A model generated the notes under the pieces. The model had not been told where the DNA came from, searched no databases, and worked only from the letters and a program-made list of their open reading frames with translations. A stretch of DNA of 64,000 nucleotides from the NCBI RefSeq assembly GCF_038443705.2, contig NZ_CP151767.2, forward strand, positions 62,001 through 126,000, written 5' to 3'. This DNA is from Yoonia sp. SS1-5. GTDB taxonomy: Bacteria; Pseudomonadota; Alphaproteobacteria; Rhodobacterales; Rhodobacteraceae. Of the stretch, positions 1 to 9,476 are shown piece after piece (the stretch's first letter is position 1; each line of letters starts with the position of its first letter). The translations under genes and the position numbers were made by a program.

Positions 1-1
1 C

Positions 2-532
2 GAAGATGTCTACGACACACTCGAGACGGAAGAAGGCCAAGCCCGGGCTTTTGCAAAGCTTGATACGATCAAGGATCAGACCATTTGGTGGTCGGCTGGC
101 GCTGAAACGCCGCAATTGCTTGCGGATGGCGAGATCTTTATGGGGTCAACTTTCAACGGGCGCCTGTTCTCTGTGATTGCCGAGCAGGGCCAGCCTGTGG
201 GGATGGCCTGGGACTGGCAGATGCTTGACCTGGACGGTTGGATTGTTCCCGCTGGCCTGCCGGAAGATCGGCTTGCCCGCGTGATGGATTACCTCAAATT
301 CGCCACCGACACCCAGCGTCTGGCTGATCAAGCGCAATATATCAGCTACGGCCCTGCGCGCGCGTCTTCTGCACCGCTGGTGGGCCAACATGCCGAGCTT
401 GGCATCGACATGGCGCCACATATGCCAACCGATCCGGCAAACGCCGAGAACACATTCTACAACAACTACGAATGGTGGGCAGATTACCGCGACGACCTGG
501 ATGCCAAATTCCAGGCCTGGTTGTCGCAGTAA
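2..532 (+). CDS. Polyamine-type ABC transporter substrate-binding protein, 5' end missing
   Basis: The frame is open from base 2 and ends at TAA 530-532, so only the C-terminal ~176 residues are present. Segments such as TIWWSAGAETPQLLADGEIFMG and the closing EWWADYRDDLDAKFQAWL resemble the C-terminal lobe of PotD/PotF-like periplasmic binding proteins. Two matching permease genes follow directly, so this is most likely the binding component of the same importer. The ATPase gene is not visible and may lie left of the window. The ligand (putrescine, spermidine or another cationic compound) cannot be decided from sequence. Confidence 0.85.
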   Translation, partial: EDVYDTLETEEGQARAFAKLDTIKDQTIWWSAGAETPQLLADGEIFMGSTFNGRLFSVIAEQGQPVGMAWDWQMLDLDGWIVPAGLPEDRLARVMDYLKFATDTQRLADQAQYISYGPARASSAPLVGQHAELGIDMAPHMPTDPANAENTFYNNYEWWADYRDDLDAKFQAWLSQ

Positions 533-606
533 CCTTCAACGCGAAATGAACTACGGGGGGCGCATCCCAAGGCTGCGCCCCTTGATCGAAAGCGGATGGA
601 GGTCAC

Positions 607-2121
607 GTGACAGAAGTTATTGCTGCTGACGGGCGGCCCTTGAAGGCCTCGCTCAATCGCGCTTTGCGTCGTCAAAAACTGCGCGCGCTCGCCTTGATTG
701 CCCCTTTGCTCATCTTCATCATGTTGTCTTTCGTGATGCCGATTGCGGATATGCTGTTTCGGTCGGTCGAAAACCAAATTGTGTCAGAGACTTTGCCGCG
801 CACCGTACAAGCGCTGGGCGGATGGGATTCCGACAGCGATGCGGCGCCGGGCGAGGATGTTTTTGACGCGCTGTATACCGATCTTGCACTGGCTTCCGAG
901 TATAAGACACACACGCGCCTTGGTAGTCGCCTGAACTACGAGTTTTCGGGTATTTCGTCGCTCTTTCGCAAGTCGGGCCGCCGGGTGGGGCGGTTTGAAA
1001 CGGACGTCTACACCGATACTTTTCAAGATGCAGATCCCGCCTATGCCGACCCGCAACAATGGGCGGACTGGATGGCCGATGATGCTGTGCGGGCCGCGCT
1101 GCCTGTGACAGCCACGACTTATGACGACTGGGCTACGATGATCATCGAGGTCGAAGGCGACGTCCCCGCCGAGGAAGAGCCGGCAGATTTCGTCTACACC
1201 GCGCTTTACAATGACGCTGTGGCAGGTGCGATGCTACCGATTGCGGTGGACCTTGCGGATGTCACGCCTGTGTCAATCCAGGCGCAATTCGCTGACATTG
1301 ATGAAGATTGGCTGGATCCGGATGTCTGGCAGACAATCAAGCTTTATGCGCCTGCCTATACGTCCGGCTATTTCCTGACATCCGTTGACTTGATGAAAAG
1401 CCCCGATGGTGTCGAGGCCCGGCCCGATGACGAGCAGATCTATGTAACGCTCTTCATACGCACCATGATCATGTCACTGTCAATTATGGGGATGTGTGTC
1501 CTGCTGGGGTATCCGATTGCGTGGCTGCTTGCGAACCTCCCGGACCGCAAGGCCAACTTGCTGATGATCCTGGTGCTATTGCCGTTCTGGACGTCGCTTC
1601 TTGTGCGCACCTCGGCCTGGAAAGTTCTGCTTCAGCAACAAGGTGTGATCAACGATACGTTGGTTTGGATCGGTCTGGTCGCGGATGACAGCCGGCTGCA
1701 GCTGATCAACAATCAAACGGGTACGATCATCGCGATGACACATATCCTTTTGCCGTTCATGATCCTGCCGCTGTATTCTGTCATGAAGACTATCCCGCCA
1801 AGCTATCTGCGCGCCGCCAAGTCGCTTGGTGCCAATGACTGGACAGCGTTCTGGCGGGTGTATTTCCCCCAATCTGTGCCGGGGATCGGCGCGGGATGCA
1901 TTTTGGTGTTCATCCTTGCCATTGGCTATTACATCACGCCGGAACTGGTCGGGGGGACAAAAGGTGTCTTCATCTCCAACCGGATCGCGTATCATATTTC
2001 GTCGTCGCTGAACTGGGGTCTGGCGGCGGCGCTTGGGTCAATCTTGCTGGCAGTGGTACTGATCCTCTATTGGGTCTACGACAAGATTGTCGGCATTGAT
2101 AACGTCAAATTGGGAGGCTAG
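607..2121 (+). CDS. ABC transporter permease, PotB/PotH type, with a large periplasmic insertion
   Basis: GTG start with a GGAGG ribosome site 5-10 bases upstream; 504 aa. The first membrane helix is near residues 28-48. It is followed by a roughly 200-residue acidic soluble segment (about 50-260) before the remaining helices. The inner-membrane permease signature (EAA loop, SLGANDWTAFWRVYFPQSVPG) lies near residues 400-420. Typical PotB proteins are near 300 aa, so the insertion explains the extra length. The gene sits between the binding-protein gene and the second permease as part of one importer operon. Confidence 0.9.
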   Translation: MTEVIAADGRPLKASLNRALRRQKLRALALIAPLLIFIMLSFVMPIADMLFRSVENQIVSETLPRTVQALGGWDSDSDAAPGEDVFDALYTDLALASEYKTHTRLGSRLNYEFSGISSLFRKSGRRVGRFETDVYTDTFQDADPAYADPQQWADWMADDAVRAALPVTATTYDDWATMIIEVEGDVPAEEEPADFVYTALYNDAVAGAMLPIAVDLADVTPVSIQAQFADIDEDWLDPDVWQTIKLYAPAYTSGYFLTSVDLMKSPDGVEARPDDEQIYVTLFIRTMIMSLSIMGMCVLLGYPIAWLLANLPDRKANLLMILVLLPFWTSLLVRTSAWKVLLQQQGVINDTLVWIGLVADDSRLQLINNQTGTIIAMTHILLPFMILPLYSVMKTIPPSYLRAAKSLGANDWTAFWRVYFPQSVPGIGAGCILVFILAIGYYITPELVGGTKGVFISNRIAYHISSSLNWGLAAALGSILLAVVLILYWVYDKIVGIDNVKLGG

Positions 2122-2124
2122 GCC

Positions 2125-3015
2125 ATGGCATTGCCAGCATATGCAAGCACCGGCCAGCGCGTTTGGCACTACAGCTTCCGCATCATATGTGGTCTGATTT
2201 TCTTCTTTCTGATCGCGCCTATTCTGGTGATTATCCCCTTGTCGTTTAACGCGCAGGACTTTTTCACGTTCACCCCTGAAATGCTGGCCCTGCAACCCGA
2301 GGGGTACTCCACAAAGCACTATGAAGATTTCTTTACCAATACCGACTGGCAGTTGGCGCTGCGCAATTCGCTCAAGATTGCCCCCGTGGCGACAGTCTTG
2401 TCAGTGGTCCTGGGTACATTGGCCGCCATCGGGCTGTCGCAAAGCCATGTCCCGTTTCGCCGCGCGATCATGGCCATCCTGATATCGCCGATGATTGTGC
2501 CATTGATCATCTCGGCGACGGGCATGTATTTCTTCTACTCCAACCCTTATATCCCGACGCCGTTCGGCAAGATTGAGCTGCCTTTCACGCTGACCGGCAC
2601 CTATTGGGGCGTGGTTTTGGCGCATGCCGCCCTGGGCATCCCCTTTGTGATTATCACCGTCACGGCGACGCTTGTGGGTTTCGACCAATCGTTGACGCGG
2701 GCGGCGGCCAATATGGGGGCAGGTCCGGTGACGACGTTCTTCAAAGTGCAGATGCCGCTGATCTTGCCGGGTGTTGTGTCAGGCGGCCTGTTTGCGTTCA
2801 TCACATCGTTTGACGAGGTGGTTGTGGTGCTGTTCGTCGGCTCGGCGGGTCAAAAAACCTTGCCGTGGCAGATGTTCACCGGCCTGCGCGAGCAAATCAG
2901 CCCAACCATCTTGGCGGTTGCGACGATCCTGATCGGCATCTCGGTCTTGTTGTTGTTTGTGCTGGAAATGCTGCGCCGCCGGTCAGAGCGTTTACGCGGC
3001 CTGTCGCCTGCCTAG
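2125..3015 (+). CDS. ABC transporter permease, PotC/PotI type
   Basis: 296 aa, starting 3 bases after the previous stop; the GGAGG inside the preceding gene's end acts as its ribosome site. Six predicted helices and the EAA loop (ANMGAGPVTTFFKVQMPLILPG, near residues 192-213) identify a PotC-type subunit. With the upstream permease it should form the heterodimeric channel of a polyamine or similar importer. The tight spacing indicates translational coupling. Confidence 0.92.
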   Translation: MALPAYASTGQRVWHYSFRIICGLIFFFLIAPILVIIPLSFNAQDFFTFTPEMLALQPEGYSTKHYEDFFTNTDWQLALRNSLKIAPVATVLSVVLGTLAAIGLSQSHVPFRRAIMAILISPMIVPLIISATGMYFFYSNPYIPTPFGKIELPFTLTGTYWGVVLAHAALGIPFVIITVTATLVGFDQSLTRAAANMGAGPVTTFFKVQMPLILPGVVSGGLFAFITSFDEVVVVLFVGSAGQKTLPWQMFTGLREQISPTILAVATILIGISVLLLFVLEMLRRRSERLRGLSPA

Positions 3016-3148
3016 CAGCTGCGTTTGGCGTCCGCAGTTTGAGGACGACCGCATACACGCTTCGCGGGACGCGGCAGCCGTTCGCTGTCCCGTCCTCATG
3101 TCGCGGGAGGCACTGTCCAAGCTTAAATCTTCAAACTATGCTACCTGC

Positions 3149-4729
3149 ATGCGTTGGGAGTTTTTGGGGTTTACGCTGGACAAGAACAGGGCCGAACTGG
3201 TTGGCCCTGATGGTGTTGTGCATGTTGAACGCGTCCCGCTCGAGGTGCTTGTCCATCTGATTGAGAATGCGGACAAAGTCATCTCGCGCGATGATCTGAT
3301 CGACGCTGTGTGGGATGGTCGCATTGTCAGTGACGCGACGATTTCCACAGCTGTCAAACAAGCGCGCAAAGCCGTCAATGATACCGGTACCGATCAGGCT
3401 GTGATCCGCACCGTACATGGGCGAGGGTTTCGCTTTGTCGCAGAATTTCAGGATGCGACAGCACCTGCTACGGCCAGTACACCGCATCCGCAAATGCCGC
3501 TTTCGAATACGCCCGACACGCCTGCAATGTCTCCCGGTCGCGGTAGACCCAGCCTTGCCGTGTTGCGCTTCGTTCAGCTTGGCGCCAGTCCAGGGCAGGC
3601 ATCCCTGGCTGACAGCTTCCCGGCAGAGCTGATCTCTAACCTGTCGCGCATTCGCTGGCTTCATGTGATCGCCAGAGGATCATCTTTTCGGTTTGACCCT
3701 ATAACAATGGAGCCCGGGCTGGTCGGCCAGCAACTGGGCACCCGGTACCTGATCACCGGGACCGTCGAGATGGTCGGGGCCCTGATGACGATCACGGTCG
3801 AGATCCTGTCGACTGATGGCGGTACACTGGTTTGGTCGGATCGTTTTGCAGCCCCATTGGAAGAGGTCCATCAAACGCGGCAGGAAATCACGGCATCCAT
3901 TGTGTCCGCACTCGAAATCTCCATTCCGCAATATGAGGCCGCTCATTCGCGTCGCCTGAGTGCGTCAGAATTTGATGCTTGGTCACACTTTCACGTGGGG
4001 CTCAGCCATATCTTCAAGTTCAATCAAGGTGAGAACCGGATTGCGGCAAAGCACTTTCATGCAGCGCTTGATCTTGATCCGACATTCTCACGGGCCCATG
4101 CAGGTCTGTCATTTACCCATTGGCAGAACGCGTTCATGCAGTTTGGCGAAGATCGCAACCTGCTGGTTCAACAAGCTGTGCAGGATGCATCGCGAGCCTT
4201 GGATATCGACCCGGCGGACCCTTTCGCCAATTTCAACATGGGTCGGGCCCGCTGGTTGGAGGGCGATATTGACGCCAGCCAGAATTGGCTTGATCGCGCG
4301 CTTCAGATCAATCCAAATTTTGCCCAATGCCACTACAACAAGGGTTTGATCTTGGCGCTGGATGGCGCGTCGCAACCAGCCAAATCCTTTGCGTCGAAAG
4401 CGATGTCGCTTAGCCCGCTGGACCCACTCTATTATGGTATGTTGGGGGTGCGCGCGATGAGCCACATTGCCGAGGATGACTTTGAGGCCGCGAGCCGATT
4501 GGCCCAGCAAGCCATGCAGTCGCCGGGCGCGCATTTCTACATGGCCTTGATCGCGGCAGCTGCTTTTGAACTGCAAGGTGATGGCGACAGGGCCAAACGT
4601 TGCCGCGATCACGCGCTGCACGAGAGGCCGGACGTCAGTCAGGATATGTTTTTTTCGGCATTCCCTTTCAGAAGCAACGACATGCGCGGAAAGTTCTCCG
4701 GTGCGCTGCAGCGGCTTGGCGTGTCCTAA
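3149..4729 (+). CDS. Winged-helix (OmpR/CadC-type) regulator with TolB-like and TPR regions
   Basis: The N-terminal ~100 residues form an OmpR-type winged helix (VHVERVPLEVLVHLIE...SRDDLIDAVWDG...IRTVHGRGFRFVAEF). A middle segment resembles the TolB-like part found in adenylate-cyclase/CadC-type proteins (LADSFPAELISNLSRIRWLHVIARGSS). The C-terminal ~250 residues contain TPR-like helices (AAKHFHAALDLDPTFSRAHAGLS, LDRALQINPNFAQCHYNKG). There is no receiver domain and no clear transmembrane helix, so it is probably a soluble one-component regulator. The frame extends upstream into potC; ATG 3149 was chosen because it begins the winged-helix fold, with ATG 3098 as an alternative. It lies directly after the importer and may regulate it (inference). 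Confidence 0.8.
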   Translation: MRWEFLGFTLDKNRAELVGPDGVVHVERVPLEVLVHLIENADKVISRDDLIDAVWDGRIVSDATISTAVKQARKAVNDTGTDQAVIRTVHGRGFRFVAEFQDATAPATASTPHPQMPLSNTPDTPAMSPGRGRPSLAVLRFVQLGASPGQASLADSFPAELISNLSRIRWLHVIARGSSFRFDPITMEPGLVGQQLGTRYLITGTVEMVGALMTITVEILSTDGGTLVWSDRFAAPLEEVHQTRQEITASIVSALEISIPQYEAAHSRRLSASEFDAWSHFHVGLSHIFKFNQGENRIAAKHFHAALDLDPTFSRAHAGLSFTHWQNAFMQFGEDRNLLVQQAVQDASRALDIDPADPFANFNMGRARWLEGDIDASQNWLDRALQINPNFAQCHYNKGLILALDGASQPAKSFASKAMSLSPLDPLYYGMLGVRAMSHIAEDDFEAASRLAQQAMQSPGAHFYMALIAAAAFELQGDGDRAKRCRDHALHERPDVSQDMFFSAFPFRSNDMRGKFSGALQRLGVS

Positions 4730-4754
4730 GATCCGCTCAGCCGCTGCAAGGTGA

Positions 4755-5834
4755 TCAGCCCATCTGGTAGCCCGGGGTCGATTGTGAGATCGCGATTTCA
4801 TCGTCGTCCATATCTTCAACGATGCCCTCGAACATCGGTGTCGACAGATAGCGTTCGCCGGTATCCGGCAACATGCAAAGGATTACCGATCCTTTTTTCG
4901 CGGTCTTTGCCACTTCTTTTGCAATCGCAAAGGTCGATCCGCCAGAGATCCCCGTCAGGATACCTTCCTCACTCGCGAGCCTTTTGGCCCAGTTGATACC
5001 ATCGGGACCTGCAACAGGGATCAACGCATCATAAAGCGCATTGTCGAGCCCCTCTTGGAGAACTTTGGGGATAAAGTCGGGGGTCCATCCTTGAATCGGA
5101 TGGGGCTCGAATGAGCTGTGGCCGCTTGCCGGTGCGCCGTTCGCCTCGCGCTCTTGCGCGATACCGCTGCCAACCAGCTGCGCGTTGGCTGGTTCGGTCA
5201 GGATGATCTTGGTATCCGGGCGTTCCTTGCGCAAAACGCGACCGATGCCTGTGACGGTCCCCCCAGTGCCATAGCCGGTGACGAGGTAATCCAGACGCGA
5301 TCCTGCAAAATCACCCAGGATCTCCTGTGCGGTCGTTGCTTCGTGGATATCCGCATTCGCCTTTGTCTCAAACTGGCTGGCGAGAAACCAACCGTTGGTC
5401 TCGGCCAGTTCGACCGCCTTTCGGTACATGCCAAACCCTTTCTGGGCGCGCGGTGTCAGGACAACCTTGGCCCCCAGCATCCGCATCAGCTTGCGCCGTT
5501 CGATGGAGAAACTGTCTGCCATGGTGACCACAAGCGGGTAACCCTTTTGCGCGCAAACCATCGCAAGACCGATGCCCGTGTTGCCCGACGTCGCCTCAAC
5601 AACGGTTTGTCCGGGTTTCAGACGGCCTTCACGTTCGGCCGCTTCAATGATGTTGAGGGCAAGACGGTCTTTGACTGACGCGGCCGGGTTGAAGAACTCG
5701 GCCTTGACGTAGAGCGTCACCCCTTCTGATGCCAAATTATTGATCCGGATGGTCGGCGTATTGCCAACGGTGTCGAGGATGGACCCATAAAGCTGGCCGC
5801 GTCCGTGGGTGTGACGGATATCGTTCAATGTCAT
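4755..5834 (-). CDS. cysK: Cysteine synthase A (O-acetylserine sulfhydrylase)
   Basis: 359 aa PLP enzyme making cysteine from O-acetylserine and sulfide. The PLP lysine lies in NPAASVKDRLALNII (near residue 53), the substrate loop is TSGNTGIG, and the phosphate loop is GTGGTVTG. TGISGGST follows near residue 290. The C-terminus is longer than in the ~320-aa enterobacterial CysK. It converges with the upstream regulator, with only 25 bases between stops. A CysM-type or cystathionine beta-synthase-like activity cannot be excluded from sequence. Confidence 0.92.
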   Translation of the reverse strand: MTLNDIRHTHGRGQLYGSILDTVGNTPTIRINNLASEGVTLYVKAEFFNPAASVKDRLALNIIEAAEREGRLKPGQTVVEATSGNTGIGLAMVCAQKGYPLVVTMADSFSIERRKLMRMLGAKVVLTPRAQKGFGMYRKAVELAETNGWFLASQFETKANADIHEATTAQEILGDFAGSRLDYLVTGYGTGGTVTGIGRVLRKERPDTKIILTEPANAQLVGSGIAQEREANGAPASGHSSFEPHPIQGWTPDFIPKVLQEGLDNALYDALIPVAGPDGINWAKRLASEEGILTGISGGSTFAIAKEVAKTAKKGSVILCMLPDTGERYLSTPMFEGIVEDMDDDEIAISQSTPGYQMG

Positions 5835-5861
5835 GACTTTCTCCTTTTGAGATCTGCGACG

Positions 5862-7385
5862 TTAGGGAAGGTTTAGCACAGGTTCGCTTGTCTTGGTTTG
5901 ACTAAGCGACCCTGCGGGTTGTGGCTGCGGTTGCAGCCCGGAAGGAACTGACGTGGGAACAATGGAGCTGAGCGTGGCCACCTTTGGGTCAGTCAAACTC
6001 TCAAGAAACGCCAGCAGGTTGCTGACCTCTGCATCACTCAGGTTCAGCGGTTGCAGGTCGTTGGCGGCCGCGATCCGGCCTCGCAGCCGAGGTGACGCTT
6101 GCACGAAACCGTCGCGCTGCAAGAAGACCGCACGCCTTGTGCTGTCCAGTTCGGTGTAGCCTGATGCGGATTGTCCTCCGGTTTGATCGATAATTCGATC
6201 CAACTGCGGCAATTCAATCTGCCCTGGATCAAAGTCTTCGAGCGATTGCACAGCATTCAGATGATGGCGCACCATCGCCTCCAACGCATCAAATGCGCCT
6301 GAGTGTCCCCATGGGCCGGTGACGGCCACGTTGCGCAGCGATGGTGTGCGAAACGCGAACAGATCATCTGGATCGCCGGTAACGCGGTAGCGCCCTTCGT
6401 CTTCCAGGAAAGCCATCATGCCAGACATCTCCCAATAGCCCGCGTCGCGGCCGTGGCCTTTGCCTGGCCCGATCTGAGGAACCGCAATCGCGTGGAACGC
6501 GTGATCTGTCAGAAGTGGCCCGGAATGGCATGACGCGCAGCCAGCCTTTCCATAGAATAGCTCTAATCCATCTGCCGCTTTGGCCGATAGGTGCGAGGTA
6601 TCGCCGGATGCGAGGACCTGATCAAAAGCACTGTCATCTGTGCGAAAGGCAACCGTCTGAAATGCGGCCAACGCCTGCGCGATTTGGGCATATTGGATAT
6701 CATCGGCGCTCTCTACATCTGCATATGCTGCGATGAATGCCGCCGCATACTCATCTGTTGCCGCAACACGTTGTGCAATCTCGGCCCAGGCCGCGTTGAA
6801 GCCCTGCGTCAGCATTGCATCGGCCACTTCGTTTTCGCCGCGCTGTCCTGCCATCTCGATCGCTGACGTGACCGGAAAAAACGCTTGCGCCGCCAGCACG
6901 CTGTCCAATCCATCGGGCAAGGGCGCGACGGAAGGCACCCGCAAATTCAGCGCATCGTTACCCAGATCCTCAAGGCGCCCGTCATGGAACATCACCCGAT
7001 ATTCGCGCGCACCAATGTTCCACAATGCGGGCGAGTTCCGCGGTACGCGCCCAGTGACTGCGTCTGACGTGCGCCGTTCGGCACCCGCACCTGCGCCGCC
7101 TTCGCCAATACCCAGCGGCAACCCATCACTGGTCCCCAAAGATGGGTCATGGCAAGTGCCGCAAGAGATATTGCGATTGCCTGATAAGATCGGATCAAAG
7201 AACAGATCGCGCCCCAAATCGACAAGCGCCGGGGACGGCGCACCATCGAAAAGGAAATCTTCATCTGCCAACGGATCGGGCAGCGGGACACCTTCGGGTG
7301 CTTCCGTGCCAGCCGCCAGGAAAACGATGGTCGCGCAGCCCAGCAGGACGGCTGCACGGGTGATAAATGGTTTTGCAGTGAACAT
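5862..7385 (-). CDS. Di-haem cytochrome c peroxidase/MauG-family protein
   Basis: An N-terminal hydrophobic segment (AAVLLGCATIVFLAAG) suggests export. Two CxxCH haem c sites are visible: CGTCH at residues 75-79 and CASCH near residue 285, the arrangement of bacterial di-haem peroxidases and MauG-like enzymes. At 507 aa it is longer than classical CcpA (~330 aa); the extra length is mostly C-terminal (PQLDRIIDQTGG... and a proline/glutamine-rich tail). It should act in the periplasm. The secreted-protein gene upstream on the same strand is 65 bases away and may be co-transcribed. Whether it reduces peroxide or modifies a protein partner is not decidable here. Confidence 0.88.
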   Translation of the reverse strand: MFTAKPFITRAAVLLGCATIVFLAAGTEAPEGVPLPDPLADEDFLFDGAPSPALVDLGRDLFFDPILSGNRNISCGTCHDPSLGTSDGLPLGIGEGGAGAGAERRTSDAVTGRVPRNSPALWNIGAREYRVMFHDGRLEDLGNDALNLRVPSVAPLPDGLDSVLAAQAFFPVTSAIEMAGQRGENEVADAMLTQGFNAAWAEIAQRVAATDEYAAAFIAAYADVESADDIQYAQIAQALAAFQTVAFRTDDSAFDQVLASGDTSHLSAKAADGLELFYGKAGCASCHSGPLLTDHAFHAIAVPQIGPGKGHGRDAGYWEMSGMMAFLEDEGRYRVTGDPDDLFAFRTPSLRNVAVTGPWGHSGAFDALEAMVRHHLNAVQSLEDFDPGQIELPQLDRIIDQTGGQSASGYTELDSTRRAVFLQRDGFVQASPRLRGRIAAANDLQPLNLSDAEVSNLLAFLESLTDPKVATLSSIVPTSVPSGLQPQPQPAGSLSQTKTSEPVLNLP

Positions 7386-7450
7386 CGGAATGCTCCCGAA
7401 TAGTCGTCAGATAGGGACGAGGGCGCAGCGGCTCTCGCCCGAACAAGGGA

Positions 7451-8119
7451 TCAGCTTGATTGTTCCGGCAGTTTGAACACCGCAGTCTGCACAAGACGGC
7501 AAACGTTTGGCCCCGGGGCTCCATCTGCGCGCGCCGCAGCGGGCATTGGACCCGGGATGCTGTCATCCTTGCAGCCGTCGCGGTAGCTACTGATCATCGC
7601 ACGTTCGCGCCCCGCAATCAGCGGACCGTGATCGTTTACCACCAGATGAACCTCTGCGGCGGACGCATCGCCCAGACCAGTGCCAAACCAAGCCCCGGAC
7701 AAGGCGCCTTCTTCTTGATGAAAGGCGAAAGATGCCTTGCCGTCTTCGCCCACAATCACACCGCCTGCATAGCCAACGTCAGCAGCGACATCGTCTGTGC
7801 GCAGCAGAACATCACTGCTGTTGCAGTCTTCGGCATTGACCTTTTGCTGGGCTTCGACGGCGGCCGCATCAAAGCAACCGGCAGGGTTGTTGATTACCAC
7901 CAGCCAAAGCGTATGCACATGGTCCGGTGTCAGGTTCTCGGTGTCCAGGGACACGAACAGACCGTCGTCATGGACAAGCAGCTGTGCTGTTGCGTCTGCG
8001 ACTGCCGTCACTTCGCCTTGCGACGGATGCGTGTTGACGATGGCATTGCGGGGCGTTTCGGCGAGCGCTGCGGTGGTGAGAGCAGTCAGGCAGGTACATG
8101 TTGTCAGAATACGTTTCAT
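7451..8119 (-). CDS. Secreted protein of unknown function
   Basis: The ATG at 8119 is preceded by GGAGA at a good distance. The N-terminus (MKRILTTCTCLTALTTAALAE) is a signal peptide. The mature ~200 residues are beta-rich with scattered cysteines (GCFDAA, EDCNSS, DGCKDD, NVCRLV) that may form disulfides. The pattern HTLWLVVINNPAGC...GYAGGVIVGEDGKASF...HLVVNDHGPLI looks like an extracellular beta-sandwich, but I do not recognise a family. It precedes the di-haem peroxidase gene and could be a periplasmic partner (inference). Confidence 0.75.
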   Translation of the reverse strand: MKRILTTCTCLTALTTAALAETPRNAIVNTHPSQGEVTAVADATAQLLVHDDGLFVSLDTENLTPDHVHTLWLVVINNPAGCFDAAAVEAQQKVNAEDCNSSDVLLRTDDVAADVGYAGGVIVGEDGKASFAFHQEEGALSGAWFGTGLGDASAAEVHLVVNDHGPLIAGRERAMISSYRDGCKDDSIPGPMPAAARADGAPGPNVCRLVQTAVFKLPEQSS

Positions 8120-8296
8120 TTCGGTTTCTCCAATTATTGAGCTCATGAGTGAGCGTTGGTGAAAACCTTCTGACCGGTCCAAGACCACCTTGCTTGAGCA
8201 TAGCTTGAAGAAACCATGAGGAATTGCAGTGAAGTTATGTGGTTTGATCTCATCCGCTGTGAATTGCGGGCCTTTGATGCGTCAGATTAAGTTATT

Positions 8297-9476
8297 TGTA
8301 AAACACACGACTTGATCTGACATTTCTGCTCTTCTGGAGCGCAATCAAGGAGTGTCGATCAATGACAAGTATTCAAGAGAAGATCATCAAGCCGAAGCTG
8401 GGGCTGTTGGAACTGGCCAAACAGCTCGGAAGCGTGTCGCAGGCCTGCAAAGTGATGGGTTATTCGCGGGACAGCTTTTACCGGTTCAGAGAACTTTACG
8501 ATCAGGGTGGCGAAGAAGCCCTGATGGATCTCAGCCGCCGCAAGCCGGTGATGAAAAACCGCGTGCCAGAACATGTCGAGAAGGCGGTCATCGAACTGGC
8601 CATCGACAACCCGGCTCTGGGTCAGAAACGGGCGTCGTGGGAGCTGCAGCAGAAAGGCATCATGGTGTCATCGTCGGGCGTCCGGTCGATCTGGCTGCGT
8701 AATGATCTGGAAACCATGAAAAAGCGCCTCAAGGCCCTGGAGGCCCGTGCCGCCCAAGAGGGTATCTTGCTCACCGAGGATCAGTTGGCCGCGCTGGAAA
8801 AAGCCAAGGCCAAGAAAGAAGCCCATGGCGAGATCGAGAGCCACCACCCTGGCTATCTGGGCAGCCAGGACACCTATTATGTGGGCACAATGAAGGGCGT
8901 CGGACGCATTTATCAACAGACCTTTGTCGATACCTATGCCCGCGTGGCGATCTGCAAGCTCTACACTGAAAAGACGGCAATCACCGCGGCCGACTTGCTG
9001 AACGACCGCGTGATCCCGTTCTTTGCAGAGCATGAGATCAGCCTGCTGCGCGTCCTGACAGACCGGGGCACGGAATACTGTGGCAAGGTCGAGAACCACG
9101 CCTACCAGCTTTATCTGGCCGTCGAGGACGTGGACCACACCCGAACCAAGGCCAATTCTCCGCAAACAAACGGCATCTGCGAGCGGTTCCATCGCACCAT
9201 CAAGGATGAGTTCTACGACATCGCATTCCGCAAGAAACTGTATCGGTCAGTCGAAGAGTTGCAGGCCGATCTGGATGCGTGGCTGGCAAAGTACAACGAA
9301 CAGCGGCCACATTCGGGACGTCACTGCTATGGCAAAACACCTATGCAGACCTTCCGCGAAACGCTACACATCGCTGTCGAGAAGACGATCAAAACGCACG
9401 ACCAATCGGACAGTGCGCAACCCGTTCTCAGCGTCGCAAGCTGAGATGTCCGTCAGATCAAGTCTGAAGTTTTACA
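8297..9476 (+). mobile_element. IS481-family insertion sequence, copy 1 (1,180 bp)
   Basis: The ends were defined by comparison with the second copy. Terminal inverted repeats begin TGTAAAAC, and both contain GACTTGATCTGAC further in. The flanks differ (AGTTATT on the left, CTTGAAG on the right), so there is no target duplication, unlike copy 2. That suggests a deletion or rearrangement anchored at this copy. The right end abuts the truncated 3' end of a luxR pseudogene. Confidence 0.93.
8362..9444 (+). CDS. IS481-family transposase (copy 1)
   Basis: 360 aa. An N-terminal helix-turn-helix (SVSQACKVMGYSRDSFYRF) is followed by an rve integrase core. Candidate catalytic acids are D170 (QDTYYVG), D234 (LTDRGTEYCG) and E274 (NGICERFH). 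It is intact and identical in sequence to the copy at 22850-23932, so both could be active and recent. An AAGGAG lies 8-13 bases before the ATG. Confidence 0.95.
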   Translation: MTSIQEKIIKPKLGLLELAKQLGSVSQACKVMGYSRDSFYRFRELYDQGGEEALMDLSRRKPVMKNRVPEHVEKAVIELAIDNPALGQKRASWELQQKGIMVSSSGVRSIWLRNDLETMKKRLKALEARAAQEGILLTEDQLAALEKAKAKKEAHGEIESHHPGYLGSQDTYYVGTMKGVGRIYQQTFVDTYARVAICKLYTEKTAITAADLLNDRVIPFFAEHEISLLRVLTDRGTEYCGKVENHAYQLYLAVEDVDHTRTKANSPQTNGICERFHRTIKDEFYDIAFRKKLYRSVEELQADLDAWLAKYNEQRPHSGRHCYGKTPMQTFRETLHIAVEKTIKTHDQSDSAQPVLSVAS

